In this document: one piece after another, positions 1 to 8,125 of the stretch
How positions within the stretch are numbered: the stretch's first letter is position 1
How the letters are laid out: each line of letters opens with the position of its first letter
Origin: Pseudomonadota bacterium
GTDB lineage: Bacteria > Pseudomonadota > Alphaproteobacteria > Rs-D84
Assembly (NCBI GenBank): GCA_023402015.1
Contig: JAEXCU010000013.1
Span: forward strand, 71,466-135,465
DNA length: 64,000 bases
Direction: 5' to 3'
Program-made: the position numbers and the translations under genes
Notes under the pieces: model-generated
The model's input: only the letters and a program-made list of their open reading frames with translations
The model's database searches: none
What the model was told of the DNA's origin: nothing

Positions 1-988
1 CGCGGATTGCGGCGGCAATGCGTGATAATTCAGCATCGTTTAAATCCCGTATCCGTTTATTAATGGACAGTCCCGTTAATTTTTCAATTTGCCGATGGTA
101 TGATGATGTATTATTTTCAGACGGTGGGGCATATTTACTGATTGCCGATGCAATGGTCAGGTTATTATAACTGTCGCTGCGCATCAGGGCACGAATTGCG
201 CGCATGCCGGTTGCTTCGTCTGGGAAAACGGCAAAACCACCGGCGGAACCAATTGCACCCATACGCGCGGCAAATTCGGAATATCGTATGTTGCCCGGAT
301 TGGAATTGCGCCACGCGCGACTGCCCCCGGTGCGTCTGGTGCGGGTTCCGTCCGCGTTATGATAAATGACGTCCTTGGCCGATTCTGTGGCCCGTGTTGG
401 TTGGCCATTGCCGGTGTTATTAATTGTTGGGGTGCGGTCAATTGCAACGTTGGTGTCAGGTGATACTGAAACAGATACGTCTTGCACTGCGCCTGCACCA
501 ACGATTGGCGATTGTGCATATGGAATTTCATGTGGTGCCGCACCGGTGTACGTTGCGCCGGAATCATATATTTCGTATTCTTCGTATAAATCGTATTCAT
601 TACGGGATGACAGTTTTGATTGGCGCGCATCCAACAGGCGGTTAACTTCGCTGATTTCAACGCGTATTGTGCGACACCCACGCGCAAATAAATCATCGCC
701 GTAAATTAAATTTATAATTGGTCCGACCGCCGCCAGTGTCCCGAATATCAGCAATAAATTACGCATATTTGTGAACAGGTCGTTTTTGGCGCCGCGTATC
801 ATTGATATCGCCCATCCAAACAACAGTAAACCTGTTATGAAAACAATAATAATCCACGCATAATATGCAAATGTTTCAAAACTGCGCAAAATACACGACG
901 GATCTTCCAGGTATATAAACGACCCGTCCGCACCCAATATATGAAATCCGGAATTTGTCAGTAATCTAAGAATCGTATTTATATTCAT
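1..988 (-). CDS. Two-TM membrane protein with C-terminal virion-type peptidoglycan domain (3' end cut off)
   Basis: The frame is open from the ATG at 988 to the window edge, 329 codons without a stop. Two hydrophobic segments lie near residues 42-64 and 76-96, followed by a polar, low-complexity linker. From residue 226 there is a WRNSNPGNIR motif and then an ENNTSSY segment. This pattern is known from phage virion and secretion-associated proteins thought to bind or cut peptidoglycan. The upstream gene on the same strand ends 17 bases away, so the two may be co-transcribed. No strong ribosome binding site is visible. A role as an accessory muramidase of the VirB-type system found elsewhere in the window is possible but is inference. 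Confidence 0.6.
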   Translation of the reverse strand, partial: MNINTILRLLTNSGFHILGADGSFIYLEDPSCILRSFETFAYYAWIIIVFITGLLLFGWAISMIRGAKNDLFTNMRNLLLIFGTLAAVGPIINLIYGDDLFARGCRTIRVEISEVNRLLDARQSKLSSRNEYDLYEEYEIYDSGATYTGAAPHEIPYAQSPIVGAGAVQDVSVSVSPDTNVAIDRTPTINNTGNGQPTRATESAKDVIYHNADGTRTRRTGGSRAWRNSNPGNIRYSEFAARMGAIGSAGGFAVFPDEATGMRAIRALMRSDSYNNLTIASAISKYAPPSENNTSSYHRQIEKLTGLSINKRIRDLNDAELSRIAAAIR

Positions 989-1005
989 AAACGTTCATTG
1001 GGCGC

Positions 1006-2160
1006 CTATTTTTTTATTGCGGCGCCGGTAAAGAAACCGGGCATAGAAAAATCTTCGTCATTTGCGGCAATTCCGGCCCACCCGAACAGGTCGCCCATCA
1101 GTCCGGATTCATCACGTTTTGCCTTTTTAAATGGTAAAATGTTTTTTAATTTTCCGATTTTTCCATGGCTTTGATTCTTGGGCGCGGCGACAATTTTATC
1201 CTGGTTTTCTGCAAATTCTGTGGCCAATTGTGCCAATGTTGCATCCGCGTCATCTGTATCATCAGAAAATGCATTCGGTACCACAGGTGTAATTTCATCG
1301 GGTTCAGACGTCGTGTCGTTAATATGTTCTTCGGCGATATCTTCGCGCAGTGGGGTCATACTTTCCAATAACTGTTCCAATGTTTTTTCAATTGGGGCGG
1401 TTGGGGCATCATCTGTAATCATGTCTGCGATGCTGACCGTTTCTGTGGAAATTTCCTGTGTGTCTTCGTTATCTGTTTCGGTCATTTCGGTTGTAATATT
1501 TACATCGCTGATGATAACTTCGTCAACCGCAATATCTGTATCCACCGGTGTTGGAACGCTGTCATTTTTTTCAGGTTCCACAATTTCCACCGGGGCGGGT
1601 TCGGATGTTTCTGTTTGTGTATTTTTTGCCGCCAAAATGGATAAAATGGGAATAATTTTTTCGTTTTGTTCATCTGCGGCGGGTTCTGATTCCACAGTGG
1701 CCGATTCCATTGGCACTGATTCCACCGTTTCAGATTCCACTGGGGCGTTTTCTGCCGATTGTGGTGCGGTGGTGTTTTCCGCAGTATTCGGGATAATTTC
1801 GTTTGTTGGTTCCGCGGTTGTTTCCACATTTTCCATTGGCGCCGGGGCAACACGCGCAGGACGCACGCGCGGTTTTTTAACAGGTGCCTTTTTTACAATT
1901 TCTGTTTCATTTGTTGGGATAACATCAATCTGTTCGTTTTTTATTTCAGATTCTGGGGCGACCGGTTCCGTAATTGGGGCAGATTGAATTTCATCTGTGG
2001 CAATGGTTTGGGTAATTGCATCATCGGCATCCACCGGAACACCAAACAAAACGGTGTCAGACGCCAACCCCAGTGCGGCCCGCACTTCGTCAAAAGCGGC
2101 GCGAATATCCGCCATAGCGAAAATTTCATTACCGGAAATATATATGATTTTGGTCTTCAT
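1006..2160 (-). CDS. Acidic low-complexity protein of unknown function
   Basis: 384 residues. I place the start at the ATG at 2160 because GGGGGA lies ten bases upstream; an in-frame ATG at 2217 has no such site. Residues 1-50 look folded (KTKIIYISGNEIF, then an amphipathic helix). The middle is very rich in Glu, Thr, Pro and Val and is probably disordered. The C-terminus is basic, then ends with a short hydrophobic segment (DLFGWAGIAA). It lies just upstream of the cut-off membrane protein on the same strand. I do not recognise the family. Its composition suggests a long flexible linker, for example a scaffold or periplasm-spanning protein, but no signal peptide is visible. Confidence 0.6.
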   Translation of the reverse strand: MKTKIIYISGNEIFAMADIRAAFDEVRAALGLASDTVLFGVPVDADDAITQTIATDEIQSAPITEPVAPESEIKNEQIDVIPTNETEIVKKAPVKKPRVRPARVAPAPMENVETTAEPTNEIIPNTAENTTAPQSAENAPVESETVESVPMESATVESEPAADEQNEKIIPILSILAAKNTQTETSEPAPVEIVEPEKNDSVPTPVDTDIAVDEVIISDVNITTEMTETDNEDTQEISTETVSIADMITDDAPTAPIEKTLEQLLESMTPLREDIAEEHINDTTSEPDEITPVVPNAFSDDTDDADATLAQLATEFAENQDKIVAAPKNQSHGKIGKLKNILPFKKAKRDESGLMGDLFGWAGIAANDEDFSMPGFFTGAAIKK

Positions 2161-2242
2161 AGAATCTTGTCCCCCACTAGATGCGGTTATTATATCACAT
2201 TTTGGTGTTGAACGCATATAAAAAATATCTTAAACTGGGGAT

Positions 2243-2452
2243 ATGTCAGATATAAAACAGCAAATTTTTCAAGAATTGTCCCAATTGGAAGATGCCGCGG
2301 CCCGATTGCGTGGTGCCGCCGCCGTTGCGGGCAAGCAAACAGATTTAGAAGTTGCCATTTTAACCGAACAGGTTAAAACCCTGCGCGAGAAAAATAACCG
2401 CGCCACAGATATGATTGATAAATCGTTGACGATATTAAAGAAGTTGAAATGA
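2243..2452 (+). CDS. Small coiled-coil protein upstream of ZapA (DUF4164-like)
   Basis: 69 residues, nearly all predictable as one long helix with heptad-like spacing (IFQELSQLEDAAARL, then VAILTEQVKTL and DKSLTILKKL). Alphaproteobacteria often carry a DUF4164-type coiled-coil protein immediately before zapA, and this matches in size and position. Its stop codon overlaps the zapA start by four bases (ATGA at 2449-2452), so translation is probably coupled. A divisome accessory role is inferred from this context. Confidence 0.7.
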   Translation: MSDIKQQIFQELSQLEDAAARLRGAAAVAGKQTDLEVAILTEQVKTLREKNNRATDMIDKSLTILKKLK

Positions 2453-2724
2453 GTGTTGTATCAATACCAATTGTAAATAAAAATTATCCCATGGGATGCG
2501 AAGACGGGCAAGAGGCGCGCCTGATTGAACTGGGCAAAATGGTGGACGGCCGGGCGCGTGAAATTTTGGATAAAATTGGGCCTTTGCCAGAAAATGCTTT
2601 GTTGGCCACATTGTGTATTGTTTTGGCCGACGAAGTTCATAACCGACCAACCCCAACCGTTTCGGATGCGGATTTAAAAGAAATATTGGCCCGGATTCGT
2701 GAAATAAAAAATAAAATTAATTAA
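2449..2724 (+). CDS. zapA: Cell division protein ZapA
   Basis: 91 residues. The N-terminus (VSIPIVNKNYPMGC) followed by EDGQEARLIELGKMVD is the ZapA beta-strand and helix signature, and the C-terminal half is a coiled coil. ZapA promotes bundling of FtsZ filaments at the division site. It is translationally coupled to the upstream coiled-coil gene and is followed at once by an intrinsic terminator. Length is typical for the family. Confidence 0.85.
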   Translation: MSVVSIPIVNKNYPMGCEDGQEARLIELGKMVDGRAREILDKIGPLPENALLATLCIVLADEVHNRPTPTVSDADLKEILARIREIKNKIN

Positions 2725-2730
2725 GAAATA

Positions 2731-2756
2731 AAAATGCGCCATTGGCGCATTTTTTA
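2731..2756. terminator. Bidirectional intrinsic terminator
   Basis: Perfect stem ATGCGCC/GGCGCAT with a three-base loop, flanked by A and T runs. It lies between the convergent zapA and the exported-protein gene and reaches the latter's stop codon, so it can serve both. Confidence 0.8.
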
Positions 2757-3908
2757 TATTGTTCGCTGCATTTGATTCACAATCATACTGTGCACTGGTG
2801 AATATTGTGCAATAACGCGTTCTTTGATTGTGTTCAATTCCGGCGTGGGTTGTTTAAAATATTTGGCCCGTGCCAGTTTTAACAAATCTTCGCGTGTTAA
2901 ATGCATCAAATGATACCGATTGGCATCGTCTGTTTCACATAGGAATTCAATCAGTTCTTCGCGCGATTTGGATTCAATTGTTTGCCATTCTTTGGCGTAC
3001 TGTGCGCGTGCGATTTTCTTTGTATCGGCGGCAAACACGTTGGATGTGTCCCATGTATCAAACAGGTATCCCATTTTTTCGCGATTGTGGCCGGTGTAAA
3101 CGTGTTTGCCCATGCTGTCTGCGACAAATTCGTTGTTTACGATACGCCCACGTCCCAGAAACATAATCATATGAAACTGATTTTTACTGCCGCGATAACG
3201 CGGAACAATCATCATTGTACCCGCGTCCAGCGCATCTGCGGAAAAATTTTTACGCGCAAAATCCGACATCGCCGCCGCGCGAACAGAATCAGGTGCATTT
3301 GGCGCAACACGGCGACGTGTCAGATATTTATTTAATGCCACATTATATGCGGAATCAGATTCAAACATTTTGCCTTCGCGGATGCATTCATCATATTCTG
3401 GCCCGCGATATTTCGTGCGCATTTGGTATTTAAATTGGCCACAGGCGCGACTGGCATCCCGGGGGACAATTGTCAATGTATCACCCATTTCGGACAATGC
3501 GCGCGTTAATTGGGTATATTGACCATATACGCAATGCAGGCCAACCGGCGCGCCGGGCAATTCGCGACGGACCGCGGCGCGATATCCGTTTTTGCCAACC
3601 AATGGGCCCAGTTTTTGTTGTGCGGTCAGCATGTTTTCCATGTATTTATCGCGCAGATTTTCCGCCTTTTTATCCAAATTCATTTCATCCAGCATCATGT
3701 AATAATGGGATTCATATTCCGGCGTAAAATTGCCCAATGCCAATTTTGGCAGATTCAATTCAGCGCGTGATACCGGCATTTGTGGCAATATAATATTTTT
3801 TGTTTGGGGCGTGGTTGGCGGAATTTCCTGTTGGCCGCGCGTTTGACCCGATACAAACATCAATCCAGTACCCAGAATCACATATGGAACGATAAATTTT
3901 GCATTCAT
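2754..3908 (-). CDS. Exported protein of unknown function, possible Cys/His hydrolase
   Basis: 384 residues from the ATG at 3908, which has AAAGGTG upstream; an earlier in-frame ATG at 3938 lacks a good site and would precede the signal peptide. Residues 1-25 form a signal sequence (FIVPYVILGTGLMFVSG). Later segments include GLHCVYGQYTQL and QFHMIMFLGRGR. A Cys early in a helix and a downstream His in a strand followed by GxGR resembles NlpC/CHAP-type hydrolases, but sequence similarity is too weak to claim this. The C-terminal 100 residues are helical and rich in Lys and Glu. Confidence 0.55.
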   Translation of the reverse strand: MNAKFIVPYVILGTGLMFVSGQTRGQQEIPPTTPQTKNIILPQMPVSRAELNLPKLALGNFTPEYESHYYMMLDEMNLDKKAENLRDKYMENMLTAQQKLGPLVGKNGYRAAVRRELPGAPVGLHCVYGQYTQLTRALSEMGDTLTIVPRDASRACGQFKYQMRTKYRGPEYDECIREGKMFESDSAYNVALNKYLTRRRVAPNAPDSVRAAAMSDFARKNFSADALDAGTMMIVPRYRGSKNQFHMIMFLGRGRIVNNEFVADSMGKHVYTGHNREKMGYLFDTWDTSNVFAADTKKIARAQYAKEWQTIESKSREELIEFLCETDDANRYHLMHLTREDLLKLARAKYFKQPTPELNTIKERVIAQYSPVHSMIVNQMQRTI

Positions 3909-4249
3909 TTTCACACCTTTGCAATCAAACAGACGCACCGGTATTAACCGCTTTGTCTTGTATTAAGTTATTTTTTTTGATTGGTTCGTCGCAATATGGA
4001 AATTTGCGGCGTACATTCAGACAAAATGGAAATCCAAAATGCCCCGACTTGCCCTTGTGGCAGCCCGCCCCATCAGGGGAACCAAAGTTTGTATATACAT
4101 ATAATAATTATAATTCACAGAATTTCAAGGGGAAAAGAAACTTTTTTTAATTTTTTTCTTTGTCGGCCGCGTTGTGTGGGGATTATGTACATTTTGGGCG
4201 ATTTTTTCTGTTGTTATTTTTTTTCAAATGTTCTAAATTTTGGGGTGTC
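3909..4249 (+). other. Intergenic region upstream of parC
   Basis: 341 bases between divergent genes with no convincing ORF. It is AT-rich from 4090 on and must hold the promoters for parC and for the exported-protein gene, but I see no promoter clear enough to place. Confidence 0.5.
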
Positions 4250-6481
4250 ATGAGTAAAGAAATTATTGAAAATATTGATTCACAACAGTTATCTGATGCC
4301 CTGTCAGAACGGTATCTGTCATACGCGGTCAGCACCATTGTATCGCGCGCGTTGCCGGATGTTCGCGACGGGTTGAAACCGGTGCACCGCCGTATTTTGT
4401 ATTCTATGTTGCGCCAAAAATTGTCCCCGTCGGCCGCATTTCGCAAATGCGCAACCGTGGTTGGCGACGTTTTGGGGCATTATCATCCCCACGGGGACAG
4501 TTCGGTTTATGATGCCATGGTGCGTCTGGCCCAGGATTTTTCTGTTCGTTATCCATTAATTGACGGCCAGGGAAACTTTGGCAATATTGACGGCGACCCC
4601 CAGGCGGCATATCGTTATACAGAATCAAAAATGACCGATGCGGCCATGCTGATTATGGAAGGTTTGGACGAAAACAGTGTTGATATGATGCCGAATTTTG
4701 ACGGCACAACACTGGAACCAACCGTAATGCCGGGGGCGTTCCCGAACCTGTTGGCCAATGGTGGAATGGGTATCGCGGTGGGTATGGCAACAAATATTCC
4801 GACACACAATGTGGCCGAGGTTTGTGATGCCCTGAATTTAATGATTGACCACCCGGACGCCACAACGGCCCAAATTATCAAGAAAATGGTCGGGCCGGAT
4901 TTTCCAACGGGCGGCGTATTAATTGATAATTTTGATACCATTGTTAAAAATTATGAAACCGGGCGGGGCGCGTTTCGCATTCGTGCAAAATGGGATGTTG
5001 AAAAACTGGAACGCGGCGGCCAACAGGTTGTTATAACAGAAATTCCATATGGCATTATCAAATCCAAATTGGTGGAACAAATCGCCGGTTTGATTGATGC
5101 GAAAAAACTGCCCCTGGTGGATGATATTGTGGATGAATCCACAACCGATGTTCGTATTGTGATTATTCCGAAAAATCGTAATATACCGGCGGATAAAATG
5201 ATGGCCCACCTGTTTGCGATGACCGATTTGGAATACCGGTTCAATATGAACTTTAACGTTATTGATTCGCGTGGCGCGCCGCGTGTAATGGGTATTGGCG
5301 ACGTATTGCGTGAATTTATTGCGCACCAGAAAAATGTTCTGACGCGTCGTACAAATTGGCGCCTGGGCAATATTGCGCGCAGACTGGAAATTCTGGGCGG
5401 ATTGCTGGTTGTGTATTTAAATCTGGACCGGGTGATTGAAATTATCCGAAACGAAGATGATGCCAAGGCGGTTTTGGTTGCAGAATTTAATCTGACCGAT
5501 GTTCAGGTAGAGGCGATATTAAACACCCGCCTGCGCAGTTTACGTAAATTGGAAGAAATGGAAATACGTCGCGAAGATGCGGCGTTGTTGGCCGAACAAA
5601 AACAGTTGCAGGAATTATTGGCCAGTGAACAAATGCAAAACGACCAATTAAAGGCGTGGTTTGCAGATATTAAAAAACGTTATGATAAAAAGACCACTTT
5701 GGGTCGCCGCCGCACAGTTTGGGCGGAACAGACCGAAGAAATTGTTGTAAATGCCGAAGAATTTATTGAAAAAGAACCACTGACGATTATTTTGTCTGCA
5801 ATGGGTTGGATTCGTGCGGCCAAGGGTCATTTGGACCTGAATAATTTGGATTTAAAGTTCAAGGAAGGCGACGAATTGCAATACGCATTCCATGCCCAAT
5901 CCACGGATAAAATTAATTTGTTTGTTTCGTCTGGTAAAATGTTTACTTTGGCGGCGAACGAATTGCCGTCGGCGCGCGGGTTCGGTGAATCTGTGCGAAT
6001 GATGGCCGATATTGGGGCGGACGAAGAAATTGTCTGTGCGTTTGTACTGGATACGACCGCAAAATATTTATTGGTGGCGCGCCATGGAACTGGATTTATC
6101 GTATCGGGTGAAAATTGCGTGGCCCAAACCAGAACCGGCAAACAGGTCATGAATACCGATGCCAAGAATTTGGCCAGCATGTGCGTCCCCGTATCAGGCG
6201 ATATGGTTGCAATGTCGGGGTCTAATGACAAATTGCTGATATTCAGCGCATCGGAAATTCCGGAAATGACACGTGGCAAAGGCGTGATATTACAGAAATA
6301 TAATGCTGAACGTACGTATGTTTTGGATGCGATGTTCTTTGATGCGGCGAACGGATTTGGTTGGACCACAGGCCGCGGGACAACAAAACTGGACGATTGG
6401 CAACCTTGGGTTGGCCGCCGTGCAACCCAGGGCCGCACAATACCGTTTGGATTCCCGCGCAGTGGAAAATTCGGAAAATAA
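4250..6481 (+). CDS. parC: DNA topoisomerase IV subunit A (ParC)
   Basis: 743 residues from the ATG at 4250. An upstream extension of the frame to 4160 is hydrophobic and lacks family similarity. The catalytic tyrosine is Tyr123 in AAYRYTE. The quinolone-contact positions are Ser84 and Asp88 in HGDSSVYD, i.e. sensitive-type residues. The C-terminal beta-propeller (residues ~500-740) lacks the QRRGGKG GyrA-box, which favours ParC over GyrA. ParC pairs with ParE to decatenate daughter chromosomes; parE is not in this window. A terminator follows directly. Confidence 0.88.
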   Translation: MSKEIIENIDSQQLSDALSERYLSYAVSTIVSRALPDVRDGLKPVHRRILYSMLRQKLSPSAAFRKCATVVGDVLGHYHPHGDSSVYDAMVRLAQDFSVRYPLIDGQGNFGNIDGDPQAAYRYTESKMTDAAMLIMEGLDENSVDMMPNFDGTTLEPTVMPGAFPNLLANGGMGIAVGMATNIPTHNVAEVCDALNLMIDHPDATTAQIIKKMVGPDFPTGGVLIDNFDTIVKNYETGRGAFRIRAKWDVEKLERGGQQVVITEIPYGIIKSKLVEQIAGLIDAKKLPLVDDIVDESTTDVRIVIIPKNRNIPADKMMAHLFAMTDLEYRFNMNFNVIDSRGAPRVMGIGDVLREFIAHQKNVLTRRTNWRLGNIARRLEILGGLLVVYLNLDRVIEIIRNEDDAKAVLVAEFNLTDVQVEAILNTRLRSLRKLEEMEIRREDAALLAEQKQLQELLASEQMQNDQLKAWFADIKKRYDKKTTLGRRRTVWAEQTEEIVVNAEEFIEKEPLTIILSAMGWIRAAKGHLDLNNLDLKFKEGDELQYAFHAQSTDKINLFVSSGKMFTLAANELPSARGFGESVRMMADIGADEEIVCAFVLDTTAKYLLVARHGTGFIVSGENCVAQTRTGKQVMNTDAKNLASMCVPVSGDMVAMSGSNDKLLIFSASEIPEMTRGKGVILQKYNAERTYVLDAMFFDAANGFGWTTGRGTTKLDDWQPWVGRRATQGRTIPFGFPRSGKFGK

Positions 6482-6486
6482 AAACA

Positions 6487-6508
6487 AACGCCCAATCGGG
6501 CGTTTTTT
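6487..6508 (+). terminator. Intrinsic terminator after parC
   Basis: AACGCCC/GGGCGTT stem followed by six T, six bases after the parC stop. Confidence 0.85.
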
Positions 6509-6529
6509 ACTGGATTGTTTCGCTTTTAT

Positions 6530-6735
6530 GTATTACTGGATTGCCACACCACTATCGTGGTTCGCAATGACAAAACTGCTGTCATCGCGAGGGAGTGTCA
6601 ACGACCGCGGCAATCCAGGTAATTGATGACCTTTGCAGATTTAGGCATGGATTGCCACGCTGCACTGCGTTTGCTCGCAATGACAAAGAGCCAAGAACCT
6701 GTCATTGCGAACGAAGTGAAGCAATCCAGATTATT
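6530..6735. repeat. Dispersed intergenic repeat, two adjacent copies
   Basis: Two tandem units, each opening with a form of CTGGATTGCC and CTCGCAATGACA and closing with GTCATTGCGA and CAATCCAG, so that each unit is an imperfect inverted repeat. The same blocks recur at 18.8, 19.4, 22.7, 23.0 and 27.1 kb. No coding potential. Related palindromic repeats are widespread in bacterial intergenic DNA. Confidence 0.75.
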
Positions 6736-6740
6736 ATTGC

Positions 6741-6766
6741 AAAAAACGCCCCAATCGGGGCGTTTA
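6741..6766 (-). terminator. Intrinsic terminator of rpmG
   Basis: AACGCCCC/GGGGCGTT stem with a U run on the minus strand, 22 bases past the rpmG stop. Confidence 0.75.
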
Positions 6767-6788
6767 AATTTGTATGAAAATAACGCAA

Positions 6789-6968
6789 TTAGTGCGAAAC
6801 TTTCGTTTCGGTCATAACGACATGCTTGCGCAATTTCGGGTCGTATTTGCGAAACTTCATTTTACCGGCCGTATTTTCAGACTTGGTATTTTTTGTTGTG
6901 ATATAGAAGACCCCTGTTTCTTTGTTCATCAGGGCTACGACTTCTTTGCTGCCTTTTTTAGATGCCAT
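6789..6968 (-). CDS. rpmG: 50S ribosomal protein bL33
   Basis: 59 residues beginning MASKKGSKEVVALMNKETG and including FYITTKNTKS and KMKFRKYDPKLRKHV, the bL33 signature. It is a structural protein of the large ribosomal subunit. This copy lacks the CxxC zinc pairs and so is of the C-minus type. AAAGGC lies upstream of the ATG, a promoter is visible at 6998-7026 and a terminator follows, so it is a single-gene unit. Confidence 0.92.
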   Translation of the reverse strand: MASKKGSKEVVALMNKETGVFYITTKNTKSENTAGKMKFRKYDPKLRKHVVMTETKVSH

Positions 6969-6997
6969 TTTATTTGCCTTTTATTATTCTGCCTGGG

Positions 6998-7026
6998 ATT
7001 TTAGGGTAAAATTTACTGGAAATCAA
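6998..7026 (-). promoter_or_regulatory. Promoter of rpmG
   Basis: Minus-strand TTGATT, 17-base spacer, TAAAAT, about 30 bases upstream of the rpmG start. Confidence 0.6.
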
Positions 7027-7104
7027 GTCTTTTTTATCATAATATGATTTTTATGGGGCTATGGCGACTGCGCAGCGTAGCGAAGTGCCGCCATACCCGT
7101 CAGT

Positions 7105-7189
7105 GCGGGTATGGCGAAACTGGCAGACGCGCTGGATTTAGGTTCCAGTGGGGCAACCCATAGGAGTTCAAATCTCCTTACCCGCACCA
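7105..7189 (+). tRNA. tRNA-Leu(TAG)
   Basis: Acceptor stem GCGGGTA/TACCCGC, anticodon arm CTGGA-TTTAGGT-TCCAG (anticodon TAG), a long class II variable arm, T-arm with TTCAAAT, encoded CCA. The 50 bases before it contain a partial echo of its 5' portion (TATGGCGA, then CTGCG), which may be a degraded duplication. Confidence 0.95.
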
Positions 7190-7196
7190 AATTTAT

Positions 7197-7793
7197 TTAT
7201 TTTGTACGTTGATTATTGGCGGCGTGCTGATTCCACATTCCCATGTAATACAGATAGTCTGCATCATCTTTTGGGTTGGCCGTGGTGGGTGAATTCCGAT
7301 ACGTGTATATGGGTTGTTGATAAAATTGGGAAATTTCGTTTAATTTCGCCTGAAAATCAATCGCGGGGATTTTGTTATTCGCGCGCGCATCGGCCATTTT
7401 AATCAGTTTTATAAAATACGGATTATTTATTTGTGCCCATATCTGTCCAATACGGCCAATTTTGGGATTCATTGGTAATCCAGTCGCACTGGCCAGTTTG
7501 TATTGAAACAATGCGCGTTGATTGAAAACCCCCGGTGTTTCGCCGCGATGTAATGTAATGCAACCCAATGTGTCAATTTCCAGATTTTTGTATGGTGATG
7601 CAGTTGGGTTGGAAATGTTATAAACGACAATTTCTTGGTTTTTTGTGCGTTCCGATCGCCGGGATATCTGGGATTTTGTATCCATGATAAATGCCCGGGC
7701 GATATCATAACAATTAATCGTATCCTTTACGAACGCGCAGTTATCCTTAATCTGGTCGGGGGTAATGTTATATTTAACATACTTATATGCCAT
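7197..7793 (-). CDS. Conserved-looking protein of unknown function
   Basis: 198 residues from the ATG at 7793, which has AAGGAT upstream; the frame extends to 7847 but that start has no site. The protein is soluble, with no membrane segment. Recognisable features are an early Cys pair region (DNCAFVKDTINCYD), a central TLGCITLHRG strand and a Tyr/Asn-rich C-terminus. It converges on tRNA-Leu, its stop codon lying seven bases beyond the tRNA end. I do not recognise the family. Confidence 0.5.
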   Translation of the reverse strand: MAYKYVKYNITPDQIKDNCAFVKDTINCYDIARAFIMDTKSQISRRSERTKNQEIVVYNISNPTASPYKNLEIDTLGCITLHRGETPGVFNQRALFQYKLASATGLPMNPKIGRIGQIWAQINNPYFIKLIKMADARANNKIPAIDFQAKLNEISQFYQQPIYTYRNSPTTANPKDDADYLYYMGMWNQHAANNQRTK

Positions 7794-7882
7794 GAAATTA
7801 TCCTTGTATATTTTATAGCATATTCCCAAAATAAAAATTGTCAACATTTTTGCGCGGTATTTTTAAACTATGTGATTGCTTA

Positions 7883-8002
7883 TCAATATACGGGGTAATT
7901 ACGGGGATATGACGGGTCAGGGTTATCCAGATTAGATTTTACACCGCATGCGGCGACCGTCATTGTACAAATCAGTAAAAATCCCAGAAATAATTTTTTC
8001 AT
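7883..8002 (-). CDS. Small LptM-like lipoprotein
   Basis: 39 residues. A type II signal peptide ends in TVAACG with the lipobox Cys at 19, followed by GVKSNLDNP and then YPRNYP. Short alphaproteobacterial lipoproteins with CGxKG-like starts and a PxYPRxYP end are annotated as LPS-assembly LptM-type proteins; LptM helps mature the LptD/E translocon. The usual lysA neighbour is absent here. The gene is too short for routine ORF calling. Confidence 0.7.
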   Translation of the reverse strand: MKKLFLGFLLICTMTVAACGVKSNLDNPDPSYPRNYPVY

Positions 8003-8125
8003 ATTATTTAAATTATATTCGCCAAACATGCGGTTGTCAAATCTTTGCATGGCAGGTTTCTTTCCTGGGAATTTTATGATAAAATATATAATTAAACCAT
8101 TTCATGTCAAAAACCGAGATTTTAT

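Noticed and set aside
1178..1987. 269-codon plus-strand ORF
   Set aside because: It is the antisense shadow of the acidic low-complexity gene; the Ser/Val/Ile-rich translation reflects complementing Glu/Thr codons.
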